Positions 6,728-13,607 of a stretch of DNA of 17,514 nt are shown here, piece by piece. Numbering within the stretch: the stretch's first letter is position 1; each line of letters starts with the position of its first letter. The notes under the pieces are model-generated. The model was given only the letters and a program-made list of their open reading frames with translations. It ran no database searches and was not told the origin of the DNA. Where the stretch lies: positions 1 to 17,514 of the forward strand of contig JALNYR010000045.1 of assembly GCA_023229725.1 (NCBI GenBank), given 5' to 3'. A program made the translations under genes and the position numbers. Source of the DNA: Dehalococcoidia bacterium. Lineage in GTDB: Bacteria; Chloroflexota; Dehalococcoidia; GIF9; AB-539-J10.

Positions 6728-7768
6728 ATGTTGTCCACACTGGTTATCGGCGGACTAACTGCATTGAAGGAGTACGTGGCGCTGCACGTGCTGACGTGCC
6801 TCATCCCCGCGTTTCTGCTGGCTGGTGGGATCGTCACATTCATCTCGCGAGAAGCCATCATTGGATATCTGGGAGCTGCCGCGCGTAAGCTGCAATCGTT
6901 CGGCATCGCTGCAGGCGGCAGCTTCTTCGTCGCAGCGTGCTCGTGCACCGTCATCCCGGTATCGAGCGGCATCTACTACGGCGGCGCGGGCATCGGCGCC
7001 GCGTTCATCATCCTCTGGGTGGCGCCTGCTGCGAATATCCTTGCCCTCACCTACACTGGCTCCATCATTGGCGGCGCAATGGTGATTGCGAGGATTGTGT
7101 CGGCGCTCCTTATGGCGGGCGTTGTGGGACTCGTCATGTCGTACGTATTTCGCAAAGAAGAGGCGGTCAGGGTCTCGACCATACAGCAGCAGGGCGGACC
7201 GCTCATGGAACGCAAGAGCCTGGTGTTGTTGATTCTCCTCGTCGTGTGGCTGCTGTCCCCGAACTACCTCGTCATCCAGGGCCCGTACTGGCAGAAGGTC
7301 ATCGTATGGGCCATCGGGCTGGCGGTCGTTGCGGCGTACGTGGCGAAGAGTTACACCCGTGAGCGCGTCAACGATTGGATGCGTGAGACCGTGTGGTTCG
7401 TCCGCCAGATATTCCCGCTGTTGCTTGGCGGCGTGTTCATCGTAGGCGTCGTTGGCGTACTTCTGAAGCCCGAATGGGTGCAGGCCGCGTTGGGCGGAGA
7501 GGGAGTGCGGCAGTCATTTCTGGCCACGATGATAGGCGCAATCAGCTACTTCGCGACCATGACGGAGGCGCCGTTCGTAGACACGCTGATGGACCTGGGC
7601 ATGGGCAAGGGGCCTGCACTGGCGCTGCTGCTGACGGGTCCGGGGCTGAGCCTGCCGAACTGGCTGGCCATCGCGAAGGTCTTCGGCAGAAAGAAGGCCA
7701 TGGTGTATGTCCCGACCATCGTCGTGCTCGGCACGCTGGTCGGCTGGATAGCAGGGTACATCCTGTAG
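6728..7768 (+). CDS. ArsP/DUF318-type permease, CSCT motif (permease 1)
   Basis: A 346-residue integral membrane protein of the permease family (ArsP_1/DUF318 type), with about eight to ten hydrophobic segments. The motif ACSCTVIPVSSGIYYGGAG (Cys71 and Cys73) is the family's Cys-x-Cys-Thr...Pro signature, and a second matching half near the C-terminus has TGPGLSLPNW. Characterised relatives export trivalent methylated or aromatic arsenicals, and others have been linked to copper or zinc efflux, so the exact substrate is open. A hydrophilic cytoplasmic loop (about 140-160) separates the halves. GAGGAG lies 11 nt before the ATG and the gene begins 15 bp after arsR1, so they are co-transcribed. 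It is distinct from the second permease at 10256, which has a different motif context. Confidence 0.82.
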   Translation: MLSTLVIGGLTALKEYVALHVLTCLIPAFLLAGGIVTFISREAIIGYLGAAARKLQSFGIAAGGSFFVAACSCTVIPVSSGIYYGGAGIGAAFIILWVAPAANILALTYTGSIIGGAMVIARIVSALLMAGVVGLVMSYVFRKEEAVRVSTIQQQGGPLMERKSLVLLILLVVWLLSPNYLVIQGPYWQKVIVWAIGLAVVAAYVAKSYTRERVNDWMRETVWFVRQIFPLLLGGVFIVGVVGVLLKPEWVQAALGGEGVRQSFLATMIGAISYFATMTEAPFVDTLMDLGMGKGPALALLLTGPGLSLPNWLAIAKVFGRKKAMVYVPTIVVLGTLVGWIAGYIL

Positions 7769-7833
7769 GAAACGGCGAAGAGGGTGCGACTCAAAGGCAC
7801 TGGGCGCGTTTACAGAGTGAAGGAGTGACACGG

Positions 7834-8076
7834 ATGGATATCAAAGTGCTTGGTACCGGCTGTGCGAAGTGCAAGGCGGTGGAGAAGACCGTAAAAGAAG
7901 TCCTGGCCGAACTCAACATAGATGCTGAAGTTGAAGATGTCAGGGACATGGCGAAGATCATGGAGTACAAGGTCATGATGACGCCCGGTCTCGTTATCGA
8001 CGGAAAGGTGGTCTCAAGCGGCCACGTGCCGTCGAAGAACGATGTGAAGAAGATGATCGAAGAAGCGCGGAAGTAG
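7834..8076 (+). CDS. Small CxxC thioredoxin/glutaredoxin-like protein (ArsE-like)
   Basis: An 80-residue thioredoxin-fold protein of the TM0996/MTH895 type. It begins MDIKVLGTGCAKC, placing the redox pair at Cys10 and Cys13, and has the cis-proline region MTPGLVIDGKVVSSG that is typical of the family. There is no signal peptide, so it should be cytosolic. GAAGGAG lies 8 nt before the ATG, which rules out the longer reading frame that runs upstream through the permease gene. Small proteins of this type accompany ArsF and ArsG in organoarsenical resistance operons, where the first is called ArsE. Here it is followed by ArsF-like and ArsG-like genes in the same order. It could hand electrons to the CcdA-like membrane protein or bind As(III) through its thiols; the sequence does not decide. 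Confidence 0.85.
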   Translation: MDIKVLGTGCAKCKAVEKTVKEVLAELNIDAEVEDVRDMAKIMEYKVMMTPGLVIDGKVVSSGHVPSKNDVKKMIEEARK

Positions 8077-8153
8077 GGACGTAGACTCTCAATGCCTGGC
8101 CGGGGCGGGTTTGGCTTTGGGGCCACGTCAGTGCAGGACAGGAGCAAGTGAAC

Positions 8154-8642
8154 ATGCAGAAGAGAATTGTGACGTTTGTCATCAGCGCGGTGCTCCTTGT
8201 TGGCTTGTCAGCAGGTTGCTCCGGGGATAGCCCCACCCCTCCGCCTGCGGGTGCGAGCCAGCAGAGCGGGGTGCGGTCTACCCAGCCGTATGAGTTGCGA
8301 ACGGGCGACGGTGTCGATATCGTCTATTTTGAGACTGCGGAACCGTGCGACTGCATGGCCGAAGTAGGCGATGCGGTCGAACGCTCGATCGAGACGTACT
8401 TCCAGGAAGAAATCCGAAGCGGAGTGCTGCGGTTCTTCGTCGTAGTGTCGGATGATTCAGCCAATAGCGGTCTCGTGAAGACCTTCAACAGCCAGCCATT
8501 CGACATGTTCGTGGTGGAGTTCGACGACGGGAAAGGCCTGGCCACTCCCGTATATGAGATCTGGAACCTGATGGGCGACAACGACGCCATCATCGAACTG
8601 GTGAGAGCTCTCGTGCAGAAGAGCCTGGACGGGCAGGGGTAG
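8154..8642 (+). CDS. ArsF-family thioredoxin-like protein, predicted lipoprotein, CxC motif (copy 1)
   Basis: The 162-residue protein starts with a signal sequence ending in GLSAGC, so Cys22 is the likely lipid-anchor residue, although serine at -3 makes the lipobox only near-consensus. A Pro/Ser/Gly linker (23-50) leads to a thioredoxin-like domain: IVYFETAEPCDCMAEV, then RFFVVVSDD, then MFVVEFDDG, ending with YEIWNLMGDNDA. This order matches proteins annotated as ArsF (nitrophenylarsenical reductase subunit family), which usually carry CxxC; here the pair is Cys65-x-Cys67. GGAG lies 9 nt before the ATG at 8154; the in-frame GTG at 8148 is too close to it. The domain should face the cell exterior. 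It precedes the CcdA/ArsG-like gene by 2 bp, which suggests translational coupling. ArsF assignment is by recall of family patterns. Confidence 0.75.
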   Translation: MQKRIVTFVISAVLLVGLSAGCSGDSPTPPPAGASQQSGVRSTQPYELRTGDGVDIVYFETAEPCDCMAEVGDAVERSIETYFQEEIRSGVLRFFVVVSDDSANSGLVKTFNSQPFDMFVVEFDDGKGLATPVYEIWNLMGDNDAIIELVRALVQKSLDGQG

Positions 8643-8644
8643 CT

Positions 8645-9337
8645 GTGGACGTAGCCTCTCTGTCTTCGTCGAGCGTTCCCCTGCTTGCTGCTATCGGTCT
8701 TGGATTGTTGTGCTCGTTAAGCCCATGCACCATGGCGACCAATGTTGCGGCGCTTGCCTACGTTGGGCGTAAGGCGTCACAGCGTGGTTACTCGTTGATG
8801 ACGGCTGCACTTTACACGCTTGGCCGGATGTTTACGTACACCTTGATAGGCGTTCTCATCGTGCTCGTGGGGATGGAGGTGAATGCACTGTCACGGTTCC
8901 TGCAGGGGGCCGGCGCGCAGTTCCTCGGTCCGTTCCTTATCGTTGTGGGGATTCTGCTGCTTGTCATTGACCGCCTGCCGGCGCTCAAGGGTGGCGGCGG
9001 GCTACAGCGTTTGGGCACGAAGTTCGGCGACATGGGTGTGCTAGGTGGATTCCCGCTGGGCGCCATCTTTGCCCTGGCGTTCTGTCCCTACAGTGGGGTG
9101 CTGTTCTTCGCGGTGCTGATTCCGCTGGCGCTGCGCACGGTAGGTGGTGTCGCGCTTCCGGCGGTGTTCGCGATAGGCACGGGCGTGCCGGTTCTTGTGT
9201 TTGGAGCGCTGCTTTCCTTCGGTGTCGGTCGTGCGACCTCTGTTATGGACTGGTTGACACGTGCGGACAAAGTCATGCGCATCGTGGTTGCCATCATCTT
9301 CATCGGCGCAGGCGTGTACTGCCTGTTTGGCATGTGA
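8645..9337 (+). CDS. CcdA/ArsG-family membrane thiol protein
   Basis: A 230-residue protein with about six membrane helices of the CcdA/DsbD type. Cys28 in LSPCTMATNVAALAYVG and Cys147 in FCPYSGVLFF are the two membrane-embedded cysteines used by this family to carry electrons across the membrane. The SPC...ATN and FCPYSGVL wording matches proteins annotated as ArsG, described as an aromatic arsenical efflux permease. It starts at GTG 8645, 2 bp after the ArsF-like gene, with only a weak GGGG upstream; a coupled start is likely. It lies between two predicted extracytoplasmic ArsF-like proteins and after a cytosolic CxxC protein, so electron transfer is as plausible as arsenical export. The sequence alone cannot separate these roles. 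Confidence 0.8.
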   Translation: MDVASLSSSSVPLLAAIGLGLLCSLSPCTMATNVAALAYVGRKASQRGYSLMTAALYTLGRMFTYTLIGVLIVLVGMEVNALSRFLQGAGAQFLGPFLIVVGILLLVIDRLPALKGGGGLQRLGTKFGDMGVLGGFPLGAIFALAFCPYSGVLFFAVLIPLALRTVGGVALPAVFAIGTGVPVLVFGALLSFGVGRATSVMDWLTRADKVMRIVVAIIFIGAGVYCLFGM

Positions 9338-9356
9338 GAGGCAGGACTGCGCCAGC

Positions 9357-10079
9357 ATGGAAGCGTTCAGGAGCCGAGAGAACAGGTTGACAGCGACTCG
9401 CATGCTGCTGTGGTGCAAGCATGCTGCAAGGACTCCCGGAGTCGTCCGCAGCCAGGTTCTTGCGACATGTATCGCCCTGGTGCTGGTCGCGCTGGCGGCG
9501 TCAGGTGGTTGCACTCCTGCGGAGGAGCCATGTGTAGTGCCACAGGCCCCTGGTGGCGAACCGGAAGCGGTCGAACTGCCGGCGGACGCGGTCTTGCGCG
9601 ATGAGACAGAGGCTGTGACGTCTCCCTCAGGTGGAGCTTCTCTGCCCGTTGAAGGCGGAGTGAGTGGAGACCCGGACAAGGCAGAGACCAGCGGCGATGA
9701 TACGGAATCAGTCGCAGCAACCGACACTCCTGCGCAGGTCACGTCCCGTGTTGACCTGGTCTACTTCCACACGGCGAACCCCTGCGGTTGCATGGCTGAG
9801 GTCGAGGGCGTCATCGAGTCCTCGCTGCGTACGCATTTCGCCGGCGAGATGGACCAGAAGACTGTACGGTTCTTCTCGGTTGTCTCGGACGACCCCTCGA
9901 ACGAGAACCTGGTGCGCATGTACGGGAGCCAGCAATTCGACCTCTTCCTGGTGACCTACGAAGGTGGCAAGGCCCGGGCGACACAGGTCTACGACATATG
10001 GAGTCTCCTGGGAGACAACGAGGCGATCGCGCTAGTCGTGAAGTCGAAAGTTGCTGACAGTCTGGCGCCTCTGAGCTGA
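9357..10079 (+). CDS. ArsF-family thioredoxin-like protein, predicted lipoprotein, CxC motif (copy 2)
   Basis: A 240-residue paralogue of the ArsF-like protein at 8154. After a hydrophobic helix ending in AASGGC (Cys52, a weak lipobox) it has a long acidic, Pro- and Ser-rich linker (about 60-130). The thioredoxin-like domain follows: LVYFHTANPCGCMAEVEGV, RFFSVVSDDP, LFLVTYEGG, and YDIWSLLGDNEA. The redox pair is Cys143-x-Cys145. The start is uncertain: ATG 9357 has AGGA 10 nt upstream, while ATG 9402 gives a more normal signal-sequence length but no ribosome site. The frame also continues upstream inside the ArsG-like gene, where it is not expected to be coding. It lies 19 bp after the ArsG-like gene. 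The copies differ mainly in linker length, which would place the redox domain farther from the membrane here. Confidence 0.72.
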   Translation: MEAFRSRENRLTATRMLLWCKHAARTPGVVRSQVLATCIALVLVALAASGGCTPAEEPCVVPQAPGGEPEAVELPADAVLRDETEAVTSPSGGASLPVEGGVSGDPDKAETSGDDTESVAATDTPAQVTSRVDLVYFHTANPCGCMAEVEGVIESSLRTHFAGEMDQKTVRFFSVVSDDPSNENLVRMYGSQQFDLFLVTYEGGKARATQVYDIWSLLGDNEAIALVVKSKVADSLAPLS

Positions 10080-10255
10080 ACGAGTCGTTCTTCCGGCGCG
10101 CTTGAAGGGCACCGTGATGGTCACTGCATGCAAACGATGACAGTCCACAGGCATCTGTTGTCTGGCCGATTCACGGACCGGACCGGTTCCGGCTCTACGA
10201 GCGGCCGACCGAACGGCTCCTGTGCTCGAGCCGCGTGAAAGGAAGCCTGGTAGTA
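10080..10255. other. 176-bp intergenic region before the second permease
   Basis: This is the longest gap within the first arsenic unit. It contains TGCATGCA (10125-10132) and a CCGG-rich near-palindrome around 10177-10194, but no convincing promoter or terminator. The genes after it may be read through from the arsR1 promoter or from a start I cannot see. Confidence 0.4.
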
Positions 10256-11206
10256 ATGGAAAGACTTGCCGAGGCCGGGTACTGGTTCCTCTACATCGGG
10301 ATCGAACTGACTGTCCTGTTCCTGGTCGTCACGTTTCTTGTCGGTATTGTTCGTGCCTATGTCACCCCCGAACGCTCAAAGGCGGTGCTGGAACGGTACG
10401 GGAAAGGGCTTCGGGGCAACGTGCTCGGGGCAGGGGTCGGTGGCCTGCTGCCGTTCTGCTCTTGCTCAACTATCCCGATGCTCGTAGGACTGCTTGGCGC
10501 GGGTGTTCCGTTCGGCATAGCGATGTCCTTTCTCATAGCTTCACCCCTCAATGTGTTTAACCTGGTTGTCATCACGCTCTTTGCCACGCTGTTCGGCGCA
10601 AAGGTGGCGGTTGCCTACTCTGCGGCGACCTTTGTCGCTGCTGTGGTGGCAGGTATCGCGCTGGAACGCCTAGGTCTCGCGCATTACGTGCGCGAGTTAG
10701 CGCCTGCGGGCGGGGCCGGGGGCTGTGGCTGCAGCTGTGGCTGTGCCGTGGCTGGGGCGACGCCCCTCGGTCGCTGGGAACGGATACGACCGGTACTGAC
10801 CCAGGCATGGCGATTCGCCTGGGACCTGTTCCGCAGCATGCTGCCGTATCTGCTTGGCGGCGTGGCCGTTGGCGCGCTCATCCACGGTTTCGTTCCCGAG
10901 GCCTTCTTTGTGCGATATGCGGGGCCGGACAACCCCTTTGCTGTGCCGGTCGCGGCGGCCATCGGTGTGCCGATGTATGTCAGCACATCGACGCTCATCC
11001 CCATCGCTTCAGCGCTCGTCGCCAAAGGTGTGAGCCTGGGCACGGTCATGGCGCTCATCATCGGGGGAGCGGGCGCCAGCATACCGGAACTGGCGCTGCT
11101 GTGGAGGCTGTTCCACAAGCGACTGTTCGTGGCATACATCGTGACGGTGTTCCTCATTGCGTGCGCGATAGGCTATCTGTTCAACGCGTTGGCGCCTGTC
11201 CTGTGA
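10256..11206 (+). CDS. ArsP-type permease with Cys-rich loop (permease 2)
   Basis: A 316-residue membrane protein of the ArsP/DUF318 permease family with about eight to ten helices. The signature PFCSCSTIPMLVGLLGAG (Cys68 and Cys70) is followed by FLIASPLN, and the second half has VPMYVSTSTLIPIA and GGAGASIPE. The loop between the halves holds CGCSCGC (Cys157, 159, 161 and 163) in a Gly-rich stretch, a likely soft-metal or As(III) capture site. Homologues export methylarsenite and other trivalent organoarsenicals. AAGGA lies 12 nt before the ATG chosen here; the GTG at 10235 has no ribosome site. It is 27 bp upstream of the Acr3 gene, so organic and inorganic arsenic export seem paired. Substrate assignment is inferred from neighbours. 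Confidence 0.83.
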   Translation: MERLAEAGYWFLYIGIELTVLFLVVTFLVGIVRAYVTPERSKAVLERYGKGLRGNVLGAGVGGLLPFCSCSTIPMLVGLLGAGVPFGIAMSFLIASPLNVFNLVVITLFATLFGAKVAVAYSAATFVAAVVAGIALERLGLAHYVRELAPAGGAGGCGCSCGCAVAGATPLGRWERIRPVLTQAWRFAWDLFRSMLPYLLGGVAVGALIHGFVPEAFFVRYAGPDNPFAVPVAAAIGVPMYVSTSTLIPIASALVAKGVSLGTVMALIIGGAGASIPELALLWRLFHKRLFVAYIVTVFLIACAIGYLFNALAPVL

Positions 11207-11233
11207 CGGGATTCTGAGCGAAGAGGGAACGAG

Positions 11234-12334
11234 ATGACTGCGGAGCAATCGACGAGGCGACTCTCTTTCCTCGACCGTTTCCTGACGCTGTGGATATTCC
11301 TGGCCATGTTTGCTGGGGTGGCTCTTGGCTATCTCGTGCCCGGCGTGAGGGAGTTCGTCACGCGGTTCTCAATCGGGACCACCAACATCCCCATCGCCGT
11401 GGGACTCATCCTGATGATGTATCCACCTCTCGCCAAGGTGAAGTACGAGAGGCTGGGCGACGTCTTCCGCAACGTGAAGGTGCTGGCGCTCTCGCTGGTG
11501 CAGAACTGGGTCATCGGCCCGATTCTGATGTTCGGCCTCGCCGTGCTCTTCCTCTCCGGTTACCAGGAGTACATGGTGGGGCTCATTCTCATCGGGCTTG
11601 CCCGCTGCATTGCCATGGTCATCGTGTGGAACGACCTGGCCGCGGGCGACCGTGAGTACTGCGCCGGGCTGGTCGCGTTCAACTCCATCTTCCAGGTGCT
11701 GTTCTTCTCGGTGTACGCCTACGTCTTCATCACGATGCTGCCCGCACGCCTCGGGCTGGAAGGCATGGTGGTGAACATCACCATCGGCGAGATAGCGAAG
11801 AGCGTCGCCGTCTACCTGGGCATCCCGTTCGCCGCCGGCGTGGTATCGCGGGTGGTCGGTCTGCGGACCGTGGGCATAGAGCGGTATGAGCGGGAGTTCG
11901 TGCCGCGCATCAGTCCCATCACGCTCGTTGCGCTGCTGTTCACCATCGTCGTCATGTTCTCGCTGAAGGGCGACTACATCGTCCAGTTGCCGCTGGATGT
12001 CCTGCGGATTGCGCTGCCGCTGTGCGTCTACTTTGTGGTCATGTTCCTCGTGTCGTTCTTCCTGTCGTACCGGGTCGGCGCCACCTACGAGCAGTCGGCC
12101 ACGCTGTCGTTCACGGCGGCCTCGAACAACTTCGAGCTGGCGATAGCCGTAGCGGTTTCTGTATTCGGCATCGATTCGGGGCAGGCCTTCGCGGCGGTCA
12201 TCGGCCCGCTCGTGGAGGTGCCGGTGCTTATATCGCTCGTGAATGTGGCGCTTCGGCTGAGGCGGCGCTTCTTTCCGAATGCGGTTGAGACGCCGACCGG
12301 CGTCTGTCACGTGAGTTGCAGTCCTGATCGTTGA
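11234..12334 (+). CDS. acr3: Arsenite efflux transporter, ACR3 family
   Basis: This 366-residue protein has about ten membrane helices in the bile acid/arsenite transporter fold and is the expected size for ACR3. The signature GLARCIAMVIVWNDLAAGD carries the conserved Cys125 that is essential for arsenite transport in characterised members, and SNNFELAIA contains the conserved Glu301 of the later helix. The ACR3 family exports As(OH)3 out of the cell by proton exchange. GAGGG lies about 7 nt before the ATG. The C-terminal tail ends GVCHVSC, an extra CxxxC pair not generally needed by the family. It closes the arsR1-led gene run; no arsenate reductase (arsC) is in the window, so the unit handles trivalent arsenic directly or relies on one elsewhere. 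Confidence 0.93.
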   Translation: MTAEQSTRRLSFLDRFLTLWIFLAMFAGVALGYLVPGVREFVTRFSIGTTNIPIAVGLILMMYPPLAKVKYERLGDVFRNVKVLALSLVQNWVIGPILMFGLAVLFLSGYQEYMVGLILIGLARCIAMVIVWNDLAAGDREYCAGLVAFNSIFQVLFFSVYAYVFITMLPARLGLEGMVVNITIGEIAKSVAVYLGIPFAAGVVSRVVGLRTVGIERYEREFVPRISPITLVALLFTIVVMFSLKGDYIVQLPLDVLRIALPLCVYFVVMFLVSFFLSYRVGATYEQSATLSFTAASNNFELAIAVAVSVFGIDSGQAFAAVIGPLVEVPVLISLVNVALRLRRRFFPNAVETPTGVCHVSCSPDR

Positions 12335-12352
12335 CTGCGGCCGGCCGGTGCA

Positions 12353-12380
12353 TTGACAGGCTGCTCGCACGAGTGATAAC
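12353..12380 (+). promoter_or_regulatory. Promoter of the second ArsR unit
   Basis: A perfect TTGACA (12353-12358) is followed after 16 bp by GATAAC (12375-12380, 4/6). Transcription would start near 12387, giving a leader of about 30 nt before the ATG at 12417. It lies in the 82-bp gap after acr3. Confidence 0.5.
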
Positions 12381-12382
12381 GT

Positions 12383-12406
12383 TTGCGTGTTTCGCGAATC
12401 GTGCAA
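12383..12406 (+). promoter_or_regulatory. Candidate operator of ArsR2, 24-bp inverted repeat
   Basis: The dyad is centred on a perfect TTCGCGAA (12391-12398) with outer arms TTGC and GCAA. Half-sites match at 9 of 12 positions with no spacer, the same geometry as the dyad before arsR1 but with a different sequence. It begins just after the -10 box and covers the likely start site, as expected for an autoregulatory ArsR site. Confidence 0.45.
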
Positions 12407-12416
12407 CTATATCCGA

Positions 12417-12929
12417 ATGGACGTACAAGGCACACTCAAGGTAACAAGAGCGCTGTCGGACGCCAGCCGCTTGAGAATCATTGTCTCGCTGGCTGGCGTC
12501 GAGGAACTGTGCGCCTGTCAGATGACGGAGATGCTCGGCCTGTCTCCCGCCGCAGTCTCGCGTCACTTGAGTGTGCTCCTGAATGCGAACCTGGTCCGGA
12601 GCAGGAAGGAAAGCCGCTGGGTGTACTACAGGCTGTCGGATGATTTCCCCCCGCTTGCGAAGCAGTGGCTCATGGAGTCTCTGTCTTCTTCACGGGAAGC
12701 GGCGGACGATCGCAAGCGTCTTGAGAACGTGCTCTCGTGTGCTGTGGAGGCCGAGTGCAAACCCCGGGTTATTCGGAAGATGGGACAGGGTGGTCTGACG
12801 GAGGAGCGCGGCTTCTCACGTGAGGTTGAGCCGGACGCGCTGACCAGACAGGTTGCACATTGGCAGGACACACTTCTACTGGTGAGGGCGCCGCACAGCA
12901 AGACAGGTGCCAGGGAGATGGCGAGATGA
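12417..12929 (+). CDS. arsR: ArsR-family metalloid-responsive repressor (ArsR2)
   Basis: A 170-residue ArsR repressor, longer than the usual 100-120. EELCACQMTEML places cysteines at 32 and 34, the same positions as in the E. coli plasmid ArsR As(III) site. The helix-turn-helix (SPAAVSRHLSVLLNANLV) and wing (RKESRWVYYRL) are canonical, unlike the Cys-altered helix of ArsR1. A C-terminal extension of about 70 residues has CAVEAEC and a basic, arm-like tail. The ATG at 12417 is chosen because the family fold begins directly after it; the GTG at 12387 lies at the predicted transcription start. No Shine-Dalgarno site is evident. The stop overlaps the next gene's start as ATGA, so the two are translationally coupled. 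Confidence 0.87.
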   Translation: MDVQGTLKVTRALSDASRLRIIVSLAGVEELCACQMTEMLGLSPAAVSRHLSVLLNANLVRSRKESRWVYYRLSDDFPPLAKQWLMESLSSSREAADDRKRLENVLSCAVEAECKPRVIRKMGQGGLTEERGFSREVEPDALTRQVAHWQDTLLLVRAPHSKTGAREMAR

Positions 12930-13585
12930 CTATCGAGAAGAAGCCGGAGTCGTTCAATGAGGAGGAGTCAGCAGAACCCACTCAGACGTGCGGCCCTGGC
13001 TGCAACTGCGGCAAGACGGGAAGTGGCGGCAAGGGCAAGGCAATCGTCGCGGTAGCCGTGCTTGTCGTGGCTGCCGTGCTCCTGGCGCGCGGACTCATGG
13101 CTGCGGACGAAGCCTCAGATGGGCGGGACGAGGACTCTTTCGGGGCGATTGTGACGCAGGGTGCGGGAGTACCCCCCTCCTTGACGACCGCCGGAGACTC
13201 TTCGCGGTCGTCCTTGTGGGGCGAACCGTTGGGATCGATTGGTGACCTCGACACCGCGGCTGCGTCCTACGTTTCGGTCTTTGTGTATCTCCCGGGTGCG
13301 GAAGCCGCGGACGCGAGCATCCGGAGCGAGATCGAAGCGGCGGCGCGCAAAGCGCAAGCGCAAGGGCTCACCACGGGGCTCTTCATTCTCTCTGACGAAT
13401 CAGACGATTATGCGGCCATTGCAGACCAGGTGCCTGCGCCGTGTGTGGTGGCGCTGGTCAGAGGTGGGTGTTCGAGCGTAGTGTCCGGAGACATCACCGA
13501 GACGACGCTCCTCGAGGCTCTCGTTTCTGCTTCCCGGCCATCGTCAGGTTGCGGTCCTGCCGGCTGCGCTCCGGGCGGATGCTAG
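12926..13585 (+). CDS. Membrane-anchored Cys-rich thioredoxin-like protein without CxxC
   Basis: I do not recognise this 219-residue protein as a named family. It begins with an acidic segment, then CGPGCNC (Cys22, 26 and 28), a Lys/Gly-rich stop-transfer region, and one membrane helix (about 39-60), so the N-terminus should face the cytosol. The outside part looks thioredoxin-like: strand YVSVFVYLPG, a helix, strand TTGLFILSDES, a cis-proline-like VPAPC, and strand VVALVRGG. The usual CxxC after the first strand is missing. It ends in a second cluster, CGPAGCAPGGC (Cys209, 214 and 219), and also has Cys173 and Cys182. A GGGAG site precedes the ATG, which overlaps the arsR2 stop. The CcdA-like gene follows after 22 bp. 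A metalloid-binding or thiol-relay role is inferred. Confidence 0.75.
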   Translation: MTIEKKPESFNEEESAEPTQTCGPGCNCGKTGSGGKGKAIVAVAVLVVAAVLLARGLMAADEASDGRDEDSFGAIVTQGAGVPPSLTTAGDSSRSSLWGEPLGSIGDLDTAAASYVSVFVYLPGAEAADASIRSEIEAAARKAQAQGLTTGLFILSDESDDYAAIADQVPAPCVVALVRGGCSSVVSGDITETTLLEALVSASRPSSGCGPAGCAPGGC

Positions 13586-13607
13586 TGGATGGAAGGGATA
13601 CCGCACG

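Noticed and set aside
11369..12406. 345-codon minus-strand open frame
   Set aside because: Antisense to acr3, with a His/Asp/Arg-rich composition typical of shadow frames.
12387..12416. GTG start giving a longer ArsR2
   Set aside because: It coincides with the predicted transcription start and operator, and the added residues do not belong to the ArsR fold.
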